A stretch of DNA of 62,182 nt. Origin: a virus. The DNA lies in IMG/VR virus record IMGVR_UViG_3300046516_000574, positions 1 to 62,182 of that record, one strand, 5' to 3'. This document shows, one piece after another, positions 22,141-31,304 of the stretch. The notes under the pieces were generated by a model. The model saw only the letters and a program-made list of their open reading frames with translations, had not been told where the DNA came from and did no database searches. Made by a program: the position numbers and the translations under genes. Within the stretch, counting starts at the first letter, position 1; each line of letters opens with the position of its first letter.

Positions 22141-22527
22141 GTGGGTTGGGCAAGTCAATCAGGACGGGCGGTCACCAACCCCGATCATCCGCGCGCGTTC
22201 GGCGTCTGCGACAACTGCGGCTTTTGGTACAACCATCATACGCTGCAATACAATTATGAATGGCAGGGGACGCAGCTCGTTAATCTAGGCTTTCTGGTTT
22301 GCGACCGTTGTCAGGACACCCCGAATCCGCAGCTCAAAGCGCGGCTGATGCCGCCCGACCCGGTGCCGATCCGAAACCCGAGGCCCGAGCAGTACCTCTA
22401 CCCGAGACCGATCAGGCACCTTGGGACCGAGCAGCAGCCGCCGCCTCCGGTGGGCTCCGCGATCGCGACGGAGCGTGATCGTACGAAGAACTGGCCTGCG
22501 GGCGTTCCCATAGAGATCGAGCCATGA
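22141..22527 (+). CDS. Zinc-ribbon phage structural-region protein
   Basis: A GTG start follows GAGGAGGGTTAG. The 128-residue protein carries CDNCGFWYNHHTLQY near residue 23 and FLVCDRCQDTP about 30 residues later. This gives a four-cysteine zinc ribbon with the intervening YEWQGTQLVNLG strand. The remaining half is proline-rich (LMPPDPVPIRNPRPEQ). Proteins with this exact CDxCGFWYNH...VCDRCxD layout occur in the tail region of many alphaproteobacterial podoviruses. They are thought structural, with no proven role. Confidence 0.75.
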   Translation: MGWASQSGRAVTNPDHPRAFGVCDNCGFWYNHHTLQYNYEWQGTQLVNLGFLVCDRCQDTPNPQLKARLMPPDPVPIRNPRPEQYLYPRPIRHLGTEQQPPPPVGSAIATERDRTKNWPAGVPIEIEP

Positions 22528-23891
22528 ACGACTTCAGCGAATCCAAGTTCGCGTGGAAGGGCCCGTTCGACAAGGCCAGCGTCAGGCTGTCGACCTCGAC
22601 CCGCCAGACGGACCTCGCCTTGCCCGGCACGCCGCCGCCGATCGAGCTGGAGATCCCAATCTCGCAGCTCCCGCTCGCTAATGTGCTGTTCGGCGACGAA
22701 CAGGTCGCCATCGTGCAGAACGGCGTCACCGTCCGTTCAACGACCGCCCTAGTCGGCGGCGCCGGGAAGGCGCCGGTCGTCATCAGCAAGACCGTGACGC
22801 TCGTCTACCCGATCACGGTAGGGCAGACGGTCTTCTCGCTTTCGTTGCCCGACCATTTCGGCAACGGGTTTGCCATGACGGCCGACACCGTGCTTGAGGT
22901 CACGATCGGCGGCATCCGCTATGTCGAAGACGATGGCAGCGGGACATTTGGCCAGTATACCGTCAACCTTGACGCGAACACGGTCACCCTGCTGACGCCG
23001 TTCGGAACGGACCCGGTCGTCATCGTTGGCGACAATGATCTGGCCATCTTTGATTTCTTCCAGCTTGGCGCTGGCGGTGGCGGTGGCGGAGGGGGCAGCG
23101 GCGGCGGGCCAGCCTATGTGCTGCCTACGGCGTCCACCACCACCCTAGGCGGCGTCAAGATCGATGGCGCCACTATCACGATCAACGGCAGTGGGGTGAT
23201 CTCCGCGCCGAGCGGTGGGGGCGGTGGCGGGGCGTCGGTCACCATCAGCTCAACGCCTCCGTTGTCGCCAGCCGCTGGCAACCTGTGGTGGGATGACGTC
23301 GGCGGCCAGATGTACATTTCGTATAACGACGGCAACACTCAGCAGTGGGTGGCGGTGAACAACCCCGGTGCGGGACCGCCGGGCCCCATCGCTTCTGACG
23401 CGCCGTTCGATCACTCGATCTATGGCCGCATTCAGGGCGGGTGGCAGCACATCACCCACAGCGATATCACCGACTGGACGGCGCAAGTTAATCTGCTGAT
23501 CGGCGCAGCGTCGATCGGCTACTCGCAGCTCCCGGCAGAGGTGCAACAGGTTCCAGTCCCGTTCCAGTTTACCGGCCAGCCAGCCAACTCTGCGATGCTT
23601 AACGTGCCAATGGTGATGACGGTGGATGTTCCGTCAGGGCTCACTGGCGCGCATGTCTATGACAATGCGCGGGCCACTGCGAATGCAACCTTCACCCTGA
23701 ACAAGATCAGCGCTGGAGTGTCGACGCTGCTGGGGACGGTGACCATCACTCCCGCCAGCAATACGTCGGCAAACCTGTCCGGCGGAGGCGTGAGGCTAGT
23801 GGCTGGCGATGTGTTGCAGATTATTGCCCCGCCGATTCAGGATGCGACGTTGGCTGATGTCGGCATTACAATTCTAACCATGAGGGTATAG
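22524..23891 (+). CDS. Tail-fibre-type protein with LGGVK repeat
   Basis: The ATG overlaps the previous stop. The 455-residue protein has an N-terminal globular region with FSLSLPDHFGNGFAMTADT and a Gly-rich hinge (about residues 180-195). One copy of the fibre repeat follows (YVLPTASTTTLGGVKIDGAT), with a second Gly-rich hinge. A C-terminal beta domain begins near VPVPFQFTGQP. The LGGVK repeat is a triple-helix/beta shaft element of receptor-binding fibres and also occurs in the products of 28064-29179 and 29216-30769. It probably acts in host recognition. Confidence 0.7.
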   Translation: MNDFSESKFAWKGPFDKASVRLSTSTRQTDLALPGTPPPIELEIPISQLPLANVLFGDEQVAIVQNGVTVRSTTALVGGAGKAPVVISKTVTLVYPITVGQTVFSLSLPDHFGNGFAMTADTVLEVTIGGIRYVEDDGSGTFGQYTVNLDANTVTLLTPFGTDPVVIVGDNDLAIFDFFQLGAGGGGGGGGSGGGPAYVLPTASTTTLGGVKIDGATITINGSGVISAPSGGGGGGASVTISSTPPLSPAAGNLWWDDVGGQMYISYNDGNTQQWVAVNNPGAGPPGPIASDAPFDHSIYGRIQGGWQHITHSDITDWTAQVNLLIGAASIGYSQLPAEVQQVPVPFQFTGQPANSAMLNVPMVMTVDVPSGLTGAHVYDNARATANATFTLNKISAGVSTLLGTVTITPASNTSANLSGGGVRLVAGDVLQIIAPPIQDATLADVGITILTMRV

Positions 23892-23895
23892 CGCC

Positions 23896-24312
23896 ATGGT
23901 AGCCGCTGTTAAGTTCTACAACTTCTCCCACTATCTCTGCACGAAAAACGTGAACTTAAACAGCGATACGCTGAAGGTCATTTTGACCAATACGGCGCCG
24001 GTTGTAACGAACTCAGTCTATGCAGATGTGAGTGCGGGCGAGCTTGCAACCGCCAATGGCTACACAAACGGCGGCGGCACTGTTTCCGGCGTCAGCTCAT
24101 CCAACTCCCTCGGTACGGAAAGCGTCGCCGGATCGGCTTTCACTTGGACGGCGAGCGGGACGGTTGGCCCGTTTCAATACGCCATCCTTCGGGACACCAC
24201 CTTCGATTGTCTGATCGAGTGGTGGGACTACGGTTCTCACGTCACAATGGCGAGCGCGGATACGTTTACATGGACGCCAACCGGCTCCGTGATCCTGCAA
24301 TTGACATACTAA
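23896..24312 (+). CDS. Small beta-rich tail protein
   Basis: The 138-residue product opens MVAAVKFYNFSHYLCTKNVNL and continues with LKVILTNTAPVV and YADVSAGELATANGYTNGGG. It ends in strands. This opening (KVILTNTAP...SVYADVS) is common among short phage proteins encoded next to tail fibres, with a proposed but unproven role as a fibre or neck whisker component. Confidence 0.65.
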   Translation: MVAAVKFYNFSHYLCTKNVNLNSDTLKVILTNTAPVVTNSVYADVSAGELATANGYTNGGGTVSGVSSSNSLGTESVAGSAFTWTASGTVGPFQYAILRDTTFDCLIEWWDYGSHVTMASADTFTWTPTGSVILQLTY

Positions 24313-24316
24313 GCCG

Positions 24317-24799
24317 ATGACCTCACCCTTCCTTTGGAACCCCGGCACCAACGGCCTTCTGATCTCGACGCCGCTGACGCTGCTGTCGACCGAGCTGAAT
24401 GGGCTAGCGTCCGGGTCATCGGCGACATCTTCAGTCGGCGGTCCCGGCTCAAACGGCATCTTCAACCAGACCAGCACTGGGTCGGGGCTTTGGGGCCACA
24501 TGCAATTGACGCTGGGCGCGATCACCGGGCCGTTGCAAAATGGCTCCGTCGCCTCGGGTTGGTTTCTGAAGTCGTTCGATGGCGGGGCGACCTTCGAAGT
24601 CGCCGACGCCGACTCCCCGCACTTTTATATCGCATTGCCTGCGACGGCGATCACGGCGGGCACCAAGCGCGGCGCCATGGGGCAGATCATCCAGCTTCCA
24701 GCGGTATCGTTTAAGGTCCAGCTTCAACAGGTCACCAACTTCACGTTCGCCGGGTCGGCAAACACGCTGGTCATCGCTCCTGTGGCGCCTGCTTACTAA
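24317..24799 (+). CDS. Small structural protein
   Basis: The 160-residue, Gly/Ser/Thr-rich product begins MTSPFLWNPGTNGLLI. It contains LTLGAITGPLQNGSVASGW followed by FLKSFDGGATFEVADAD, in the manner of beta-sandwich virion proteins. It lies four bases after the preceding gene. There is no catalytic motif and no cysteine. The call rests on composition and context. Confidence 0.55.
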   Translation: MTSPFLWNPGTNGLLISTPLTLLSTELNGLASGSSATSSVGGPGSNGIFNQTSTGSGLWGHMQLTLGAITGPLQNGSVASGWFLKSFDGGATFEVADADSPHFYIALPATAITAGTKRGAMGQIIQLPAVSFKVQLQQVTNFTFAGSANTLVIAPVAPAY

Positions 24800-24811
24800 A
24801 AGGTCTGATCA

Positions 24812-26800
24812 ATGGCGAATGTTGGGCCCGTAGCTTGGTACTTGAACTCGGTGGCTTACGCCTTAGTCCCGGCGTGGCTGCCGATTCACTCCTATGCGCC
24901 CGGCGCGCTGGTGCGTCAGACCGCGCCTGCCGTCGGCGGCGAGCGTGTCTTCGCCAATGTCACCGCATCGACCATCAATACCACCAACTCTAACACCGAG
25001 CCGACATGGGTTCTCACCAAGGGCTTCGTGCAAGCCAGCGACGGCGGCCTCATCTGGCAGGAATGCACGGGTCAGCCGGGCATCAATGGCGACATCGGAT
25101 TCTCTCTCGGGTCCACCACACTCCACAACACGCCGACATGGACAGAGCAGCACAATTCGTCCACGACGATCACCGCTGGCCTGATCATTCAGGACAACGC
25201 CTCGGGGAGCGTGGCCCTCTGGATAGCTAAGACGGTCGCTGGCGTCATAGGCGCTTCGGCTCCAGCAGGCTTCTCGACCGCAACTGCGGGCACGAGCGTT
25301 CTCGACAACGGTAACGTCACATGGATTTCGCTCGGCCTCGCGAGCAGCTTTGGGACATGGGCCGCGCCGTTTGCGCGGATGCAGAGCGTCGTCGCCGCCG
25401 GTTGGATGGCGTTTGGCCAAATTTGCTACGTCAGCAACAATCACGCGGAAACACAAAGCACCGCGGCGATGACGATTAATTTCCCCCAAATAACGTCAAC
25501 CATATGTGTCGATCACACCGTTTCCTTGCCGCCAACCTCCAGCAACGTAACAACTGGAGCGACCGTCACGACAACTGGAAATAACGCCCTCACAATAACC
25601 GTTGCAGGCAATAGTTACGCTTACATCGTGGGGGTCACCTTCCAGTGCGGGACCGGGGCCGTGGCTCCGTCCCTGAGTATAACGGGCCAACCGTTAAGGA
25701 TGGAGAATTGCGCCCTCCAGAAACTTGGCACGACCGGCTCTGTAACGGCCATGATCTGGACCGGGCTCGATCTAATAAATACAACCGTCAAGTTTGGCAG
25801 CACCGCCGATGCGATCAGGCTAAACGGTACTGTAATCCGATGGAGAAACACCCCAAACGCGATTGATGCAACCGGGTCTATTCCGACAACGCTCGCCTTC
25901 CCGATCAATGTTATAGTGCTGGTATGGGATGGCTTGGATCTCACGGGCCCAAGCACGATAATTGGCCAGAATTATCCAGCAGGGCAGATAACGAATTGTA
26001 CGATCAGCGCTGGTGCGCTCATAGGGGCTACGTTAAATTTTCGCTATCCAGTGTTTAGCGACTCCATGTTTTGCGATAGCAGCGGAGGTACGGCGCCTAC
26101 TTATCAACATCAGCGGGCTAGCGCCGTGGGGACATCGAATGCCGTGACCAATGTTTATCGGACAGGCGGCGCGTCGAATGGGGTAGTAACTTATTCATGG
26201 CGCTTTGATAGCAGCGCGAACCTTTGGTATACTCCGTTTGAGTGCTTCCCGATCGTTCAATGGAATACGGTTACCGGCTCCAATCGCACCATCACGGTCT
26301 ACGGCGTCATACTTGGTCAATCGACCTTGCCCCTTACCGACGCCATATGGATGGAAGTCGAATACATGGGGAGTTCGTCGTCCCCCATCGTGACCAAAGC
26401 CACAACTGGCAAGGTCAACTACCTTGCAACCGGCACGACCAATACCCTCGACACGGTGAGCCAATGGAATGGCCCGGCTCGTCTCGCGAATACGTCTTAC
26501 CCGGTCACGGCTACGCAAACGCCCATGTCGGTTTCTACCAACCCCGGACAGCTTTTCTATCCAATAGCGCCTGCCGGAACGACGTTTAATGGGGCCCCGC
26601 CAAGCGCTTATGCGCCCGGCGGCGTGCCGGTCGCAGATGGCGCTTCCGTTACTGACGGGACTTCTCACTTCCAAGCGGGATACCGCTTCTCGATGTCCCT
26701 CACGGTGACGCCACAACTGGTCGGAGACATCGTTGCCCAAGTCTATATAAATCAGTCTTTTGTACCTGTTTTTATCGATCCCCGTATGGTTCTGAGTTGA
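24812..26800 (+). CDS. Large tail fibre or tailspike protein, beta-helix-like
   Basis: The 662-residue protein has an aromatic N-terminal module (WLPIHSYAPGALVRQTAPA, EPTWVLTKGFVQASDGGLIW) resembling carbohydrate-contacting domains. A long Asn/Thr/Ile-rich region (residues about 220-480) follows, with the short-turn repetition expected of a right-handed beta helix (LRMENCALQKLGT, AIRLNGTVIRWRN). The C-terminal part is beta-rich. Third-position GC falls markedly after about 25490, suggesting that the distal, receptor-facing half has a different history. Enzymatic depolymerase residues cannot be identified. Confidence 0.65.
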   Translation: MANVGPVAWYLNSVAYALVPAWLPIHSYAPGALVRQTAPAVGGERVFANVTASTINTTNSNTEPTWVLTKGFVQASDGGLIWQECTGQPGINGDIGFSLGSTTLHNTPTWTEQHNSSTTITAGLIIQDNASGSVALWIAKTVAGVIGASAPAGFSTATAGTSVLDNGNVTWISLGLASSFGTWAAPFARMQSVVAAGWMAFGQICYVSNNHAETQSTAAMTINFPQITSTICVDHTVSLPPTSSNVTTGATVTTTGNNALTITVAGNSYAYIVGVTFQCGTGAVAPSLSITGQPLRMENCALQKLGTTGSVTAMIWTGLDLINTTVKFGSTADAIRLNGTVIRWRNTPNAIDATGSIPTTLAFPINVIVLVWDGLDLTGPSTIIGQNYPAGQITNCTISAGALIGATLNFRYPVFSDSMFCDSSGGTAPTYQHQRASAVGTSNAVTNVYRTGGASNGVVTYSWRFDSSANLWYTPFECFPIVQWNTVTGSNRTITVYGVILGQSTLPLTDAIWMEVEYMGSSSSPIVTKATTGKVNYLATGTTNTLDTVSQWNGPARLANTSYPVTATQTPMSVSTNPGQLFYPIAPAGTTFNGAPPSAYAPGGVPVADGASVTDGTSHFQAGYRFSMSLTVTPQLVGDIVAQVYINQSFVPVFIDPRMVLS

Positions 26801-26804
26801 GGCT

Positions 26805-28064
26805 GTGGCCGTCCAGACAATTAGGCGTGGACGGCAGCCTTCGTTTATCAACGAAGCGTCGGGCGTTACTTCAATCCATAGGGGCGGCACAATCAGCGTC
26901 GTTCCCGCTGCCGGTACAGCCTATAATCTGATCGCCGATCCGGGGACATACACGCTATCGGGTCACGCTTCGACTTTCCCCTACGGGCGTCATCTCCTCG
27001 CAGACCCCGGCAACTACATGGTGATAGGTGGCCCTGCTACGCTAACCTATCGGCGCGCTGGCAGCGTTGGCTACAATTTGAACGCTGATCCGGGGAGGTA
27101 CACGCTGACGGGCGGCGCTGCGACCTTCCCCTACGGGCGTCACCTGACGGCTGATCCGGGGATGTACCGACTAACGGGCCAACCCGCCACCTTCAATAGC
27201 TCGGGCGCAGGCACGAGGGGCGGGCTCTTTGTCCGCCCCATGCGATCCCCCCTCGCGTTTCCCGCTGGCGTGGCGCCGGGGGTCAATTCAGCGCATCCGG
27301 CGTTCAACGGCCGAATGATCCGGCAATCATCCATCGCCATGCTTGGCAACGCGGGTATGGTTAATTTGCTCAACGGTCGTCCAAACATCAACGTCGGAAC
27401 GAACTTTAACCGTAGTACGGCGTTCGGCCCGATGGTTAATCCCAACGGTGGCTTCAACGGATTTCAAGTGCCTGCGGTTATCAGCAGCGAAGTTCTCACT
27501 GCGTTTACAGCGGCGACGATTATTTATTGCGGAGTTGCGTCCAGCGGCGGCCAAACTCTGCTCACCACAAACTACGCAGGAGGCGCGGCAACTTGTCTCA
27601 TCAGTTGTTCCGCTAGTCTGGCGATATTTATAGGCATCCAAGGCATCGCCTTCACTGTAACACCGGCATTGCCGACCCTTACGGGCGGACATTATTACTT
27701 CTTTGCTGGTAGCAGTATAGGTGGTTTTCGGACAGCCGTCCATAGGACGGTGAGCGTTCTCGTCGACCTCACGACCGGCGTAACAGCATGGGGAACTTCC
27801 AACAGCGGATGGAACACCGAAACGGTTGGAGCTAACTATGGCATAGGAACGATCGCCGCAGGCGGTTCGACTCCTGCGTGGGTAGCGGCCAGCATGATGG
27901 GATTCTACTATGTGCCGCTTGAGGCGCTGCTTACATGGGCGGCAGACCCGTGGTCGTTCTGGTATCCTCGTACGATTGAGAGTACGGCGTTTGTTTCGTC
28001 GCGAAGCAGTCCGCCTCCGCCTCCGGTGACGGCGTCGCAGGCGCGAGCGGTGGTGATGGCATAA
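26805..28064 (+). CDS. Tail protein with duplicated N-terminal module and LamG-like C-terminus
   Basis: The start is a GTG, and residues 1-60 duplicate the anchor of 20581-21147. Residues 45-130 contain three to four repeats of the form ADPGxYxLxGxxATFPYGR. The C-terminal 230 residues look like a concanavalin A/LamG-type sandwich ending in EALLTWAADPWSFWYPR, a terminal signature I associate with phage LamG proteins. This architecture of anchor, shaft repeats and lectin-like head fits a minor receptor-binding fibre. The stop overlaps the next ATG. Confidence 0.65.
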   Translation: MAVQTIRRGRQPSFINEASGVTSIHRGGTISVVPAAGTAYNLIADPGTYTLSGHASTFPYGRHLLADPGNYMVIGGPATLTYRRAGSVGYNLNADPGRYTLTGGAATFPYGRHLTADPGMYRLTGQPATFNSSGAGTRGGLFVRPMRSPLAFPAGVAPGVNSAHPAFNGRMIRQSSIAMLGNAGMVNLLNGRPNINVGTNFNRSTAFGPMVNPNGGFNGFQVPAVISSEVLTAFTAATIIYCGVASSGGQTLLTTNYAGGAATCLISCSASLAIFIGIQGIAFTVTPALPTLTGGHYYFFAGSSIGGFRTAVHRTVSVLVDLTTGVTAWGTSNSGWNTETVGANYGIGTIAAGGSTPAWVAASMMGFYYVPLEALLTWAADPWSFWYPRTIESTAFVSSRSSPPPPPVTASQARAVVMA

Positions 28065-29179
28065 TGGCTACGCTTGACTTCCCCCCGAACCCGGTTCCCG
28101 GCCAGCAGTTTACGGCTCTGGGGCTGGTGTGGACTTGGGATGGGAATAAGTGGACATCGACCTCAAACGATATCACCGGCATTCCCGATGCGCCGAGCGA
28201 TGGCCAGAACTACGGCCGACAGTTCATTAGCAGCAGCAGCAGCATGGGGTGGCTACCCACCAGCGGCGGCGGCGGCGGCATCCCGGAGGCGCCGACTGGC
28301 GCTGGCGTAGCCTATGCCCGCCGCAATTCGTCATGGTCTACCGTCACCCACGCCGACATCACTGACTGGACAGCGAACATCCCGCAAGTCTCGACCGCTT
28401 CTCCCAGCATGGACGGGACGGCAACGCCGGGATCGAGCGGCTTCTGGGCCGATGGCGCTCACGTCCACCCGACCGACACCAGCCTCGCGCCGAAGGCCAA
28501 TCCCACCTTTACAGGCACGGTGACGATACCAGCGGGCGCGTCGATCGCTGGTTATGCTCCACTCGCCTCACCCGCGTTCCTTGGCGTGCCGACGACTTTC
28601 GCGTCGCCGACTGCTGGCGACATCTCGACCAAGCTGGCGACGACCGCCTTCGTAAGCAATGCGGTCGGCGCGAGCGCCTACACCTTACCGACCGCAAGCA
28701 CGACCATCCTCGGCGGCGTCAAGGTCGACGGGACAACGATTACCGCCACGAGCGGGGTGATCTCGGCATCGGCGTTTCTCGGCACCACCACCAACAATGA
28801 TGCGGCCCCCGGTTACATTGGCGAGTATCCAACTCCGACGCTGGCGAGCACTGCGCTAACGACTAACGTGGCTAAAACCGTTCAATCACTCAGCCTAACG
28901 GCGGGTGACTGGGACGTTGAAGGATATATTAGTATAACGTACTCCACAAATGGCCAAGATACGTCGGCTGGGATTTCACTCGTAAACAATACGATGCCAT
29001 CCGCCGGGTTTGGCGTCTGTGAGATGACCGGATCTAACGTGTCTTCTTATCAAAATACGACTGGGACGCGGCGAGTGTCGATTGCTGTTACGACAACCGT
29101 GTATCTCGTTGCACAATGTTCATTCATCGGCGGCACAGGTACGGCGCAGGGTGAAATAAGAGCAAGGCGAGTGCGATAG
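28064..29179 (+). CDS. Tail fibre protein with one LGGVK repeat
   Basis: The 371-residue product begins MATLDFPPNPVPGQQFTALG and then WTWDGNKWTS, the N-terminal fibre-anchor motif found in many tail fibres. A Gly-rich hinge follows, then WSTVTHADITDWTANI, related to a segment in 22524-23891. Next come a shaft with PLASPAFLGVPTTFASPTAG and one ASTTILGGVKVDGTTIT repeat, and a C-terminal beta domain. Codons in the last 300 bases are less GC-rich. The function is probably receptor binding. Confidence 0.7.
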   Translation: MATLDFPPNPVPGQQFTALGLVWTWDGNKWTSTSNDITGIPDAPSDGQNYGRQFISSSSSMGWLPTSGGGGGIPEAPTGAGVAYARRNSSWSTVTHADITDWTANIPQVSTASPSMDGTATPGSSGFWADGAHVHPTDTSLAPKANPTFTGTVTIPAGASIAGYAPLASPAFLGVPTTFASPTAGDISTKLATTAFVSNAVGASAYTLPTASTTILGGVKVDGTTITATSGVISASAFLGTTTNNDAAPGYIGEYPTPTLASTALTTNVAKTVQSLSLTAGDWDVEGYISITYSTNGQDTSAGISLVNNTMPSAGFGVCEMTGSNVSSYQNTTGTRRVSIAVTTTVYLVAQCSFIGGTGTAQGEIRARRVR

Positions 29180-29215
29180 CGGCGCCACATGGCGCCTGTG
29201 GAGGCTAGATAGCCA

Positions 29216-30769
29216 ATGAACCGGGTTCAGACCTTACGCTCCTCAATTACCGGCTGGCGGCCCATTGCCGGGACACGCCAGCCCGGCGAACTCTATGTGA
29301 ACTGGGCGGATCTGGCGCTCGGGACGATCAACACCACCCTCAACCCCGTGGACTTGGTCGCGGTGCGGTACTGGAGCGTCGCAGCAAATTACGCTGTGGG
29401 CGACCATGTAATCTACAGTGGCTTACTGTACCGCGCCATTGCGCCCGTGACAGCCGGGGCGTTCAACCCGGTGCAGTGGTCATCGGTAAGCAGTTTTGTA
29501 TTGCCCATTGCGTCCACGACGGTGCTTGGCGGCGTCAAGATCGACGGGTCGACAATCACGATTACCGGCGAAGGCGTGATCTCGGCGAGCCCCAGTGGCT
29601 ATGTGCTTCCTACGGCTTCTACGACCGTCCTAGGGGGCGTCAAAATTGACGGGTCTACGATCACCATCGCCTCTGGGGTGATCTCGGCGAGCCCCAGCGG
29701 TTACACCCTTCCTACGGCCTCCACGACCGTCTTAGGCGGCGTTAAGGTTGATGGCTCGTCAATTACGATCGACGGCGGCGGGGTAATCCATGGCGCTGGC
29801 GGCGCAGCCTTCGGCGCCAATCTCCTCGACAACGGCGACATGAGCGTCCAGCAGCGCAGCGCCAGCACGCTTGCAGTGACCAGCGGCGGCCACATCCTGC
29901 TCGACCGCTGGGCCGCCTATGCGACGGCGTCGAGGTACACCATAGGGCAGACTTATAACGGCCTGCCCCCGCCGCCGGGGTTTGCGACTTTCCTTGGCGC
30001 ACAATGCACGTCGGCCACAGCGACGGGGTCGACCGACTATTTTGCTCTTCAGCAAGGGATTGAGGGAGCAACCCTCAACGGGCTCAAGTGGGGCGTAGCG
30101 GGCGCCCAGACGTTGGCGTTGTCGTTCTGGGCCTGCTCAAGCGTGACCGGATTGTTCTCGGGCGCGCTTAACAACGGAGCGAACAATCGCACCTACGCCT
30201 TTACCTTCTCGCTGCCCGTCGCCAGCACCCCGACCTTCATTTCGATGACCATCCCCGGCGATACGGCTGGGACATGGGTCAATGTTGGTCCGTCCGCCCA
30301 GTTGTTCCTCATCTTCGATCTCGGGTCAGGCACAAGTAATCGTACGACCGCTGGCTCATGGGGCGCTGGCGACTTCGTCGGCGCTACTGGCGCAGCCGGG
30401 ATCATGGGGAATAATGGCGCCACGTTTTATGTGACGGGCGTCAAGCTGGAGGTGGGCAGCGCTACGCCTTACGTTTATGATCCGCCACAGGTAAGATTGG
30501 CGCGCTGCCAGCGGTATTTTCTTAGCTTGGATCAGGCAGTCGTTCCGATAGGGACAAAGTCTCCTGACCTTTCCTATGGCATGGTCCCATTCATGGTGAA
30601 CATGAGGGCGGTCCCGTCGTGGACATTTGGCACGATAACGTACGTCGGTTGTTCGGGACTGGCTGTCGATACGGTAACGACGACATCCGCCGTCCTGCGG
30701 GCGACAGCAACTGCCGCCAGTGGTGGTAAGGCGACCAGCATTCCGATGACTTTTGCCGCGGAGATCTAA
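29216..30769 (+). CDS. Tail fibre protein with three tandem LGGVK repeats and a carbohydrate-binding head
   Basis: Residues 1-65 contain a GWRPIAGTRQPGELYVNWAD start. Then comes a chitin-binding-like segment (YWSVAANYAVGDHVIYSGLL), a fold often used to attach to cell-surface sugars. Three tandem shaft repeats occupy residues about 95-200 (ASTTVLGGVKIDGSTITI). From NLLDNGDMSVQQRSAST onward the protein resembles phage fibre carbohydrate-binding heads. It has two 3' neighbours of fibre-assembly type. The repeats are near-identical at the DNA level, so copy number may change between isolates. Confidence 0.7.
   Translation: MNRVQTLRSSITGWRPIAGTRQPGELYVNWADLALGTINTTLNPVDLVAVRYWSVAANYAVGDHVIYSGLLYRAIAPVTAGAFNPVQWSSVSSFVLPIASTTVLGGVKIDGSTITITGEGVISASPSGYVLPTASTTVLGGVKIDGSTITIASGVISASPSGYTLPTASTTVLGGVKVDGSSITIDGGGVIHGAGGAAFGANLLDNGDMSVQQRSASTLAVTSGGHILLDRWAAYATASRYTIGQTYNGLPPPPGFATFLGAQCTSATATGSTDYFALQQGIEGATLNGLKWGVAGAQTLALSFWACSSVTGLFSGALNNGANNRTYAFTFSLPVASTPTFISMTIPGDTAGTWVNVGPSAQLFLIFDLGSGTSNRTTAGSWGAGDFVGATGAAGIMGNNGATFYVTGVKLEVGSATPYVYDPPQVRLARCQRYFLSLDQAVVPIGTKSPDLSYGMVPFMVNMRAVPSWTFGTITYVGCSGLAVDTVTTTSAVLRATATAASGGKATSIPMTFAAEI
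29505..29790 (+). repeat. Three tandem fibre-shaft repeats (about 95-105 bp each)
   Basis: Within the fibre gene, three consecutive blocks encode the same shaft unit (ASTTVLGGVKIDGSTITI followed by GVISASPSGY or a variant). The three copies differ mainly at third positions. Single copies occur at about 23120 and 28690 in other fibre genes. The spacing allows unequal recombination to change shaft length. Confidence 0.7.
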
Positions 30770-30770
30770 G

Positions 30771-31295
30771 ATGCTGCGGGCGCCTGACTCGACTTACACG
30801 CTCACCGATAACCCGCAAATTGTCGTTCGCGATATCGATCAGTTGCATATCCCCAACCATGCCGACAACGTCGATTGGCAGCACTATCAAGCGTGGCTCA
30901 CGGCGGGCAACACGCCCAACGCCTACGTTGCGCCGCCCAAGACCAAGCAGCAAGAGGCGCAGGCATGGCTTAATGGCGGCTTGACGGTGAATTTCACTAG
31001 CGGAGCAAGTTCGCTGTCAGGCACATACCCCGTCGTCGAGCCGCACAATCATAGCGTCAACGCTTTGGCGACCTCTCTCGCGTATGACGGCAATGCATTC
31101 CCAATGGGCGGCACTACGGCGATAATTACCGATATACACGGTGCGGCGCGTGTGTTCGATAAAAGCAGTTTCAAGCTGCTCGTGCGGGCGATCCGAGATT
31201 TTGTCTATGTGACCCATCTCTACGCGGGCGGGCACACGCCAGCATTGCCGCCCAACGTCACTTCCAAATCGATCGAAGAACTTAACCCCCAATAG
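30771..31295 (+). CDS. DUF4376-like tail-fibre-associated protein
   Basis: ATG 30771 directly follows the fibre stop. The 174-residue product has VVRDIDQLHIPNHADNVDW leading to QHYQAWLTAGNTPNAY, the characteristic IPxDxxNxDWxxYxxWLxxGNTP element of fibre-assembly and DUF4376-type proteins. A globular second half follows (YDGNAFPMGGTTAIITDIHG). Such proteins sit immediately downstream of fibre genes and are thought to assist fibre trimerisation or attachment. No enzyme motif is visible. Confidence 0.65.
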   Translation: MLRAPDSTYTLTDNPQIVVRDIDQLHIPNHADNVDWQHYQAWLTAGNTPNAYVAPPKTKQQEAQAWLNGGLTVNFTSGASSLSGTYPVVEPHNHSVNALATSLAYDGNAFPMGGTTAIITDIHGAARVFDKSSFKLLVRAIRDFVYVTHLYAGGHTPALPPNVTSKSIEELNPQ

Positions 31296-31304
31296 GACAC
31301 CGCC

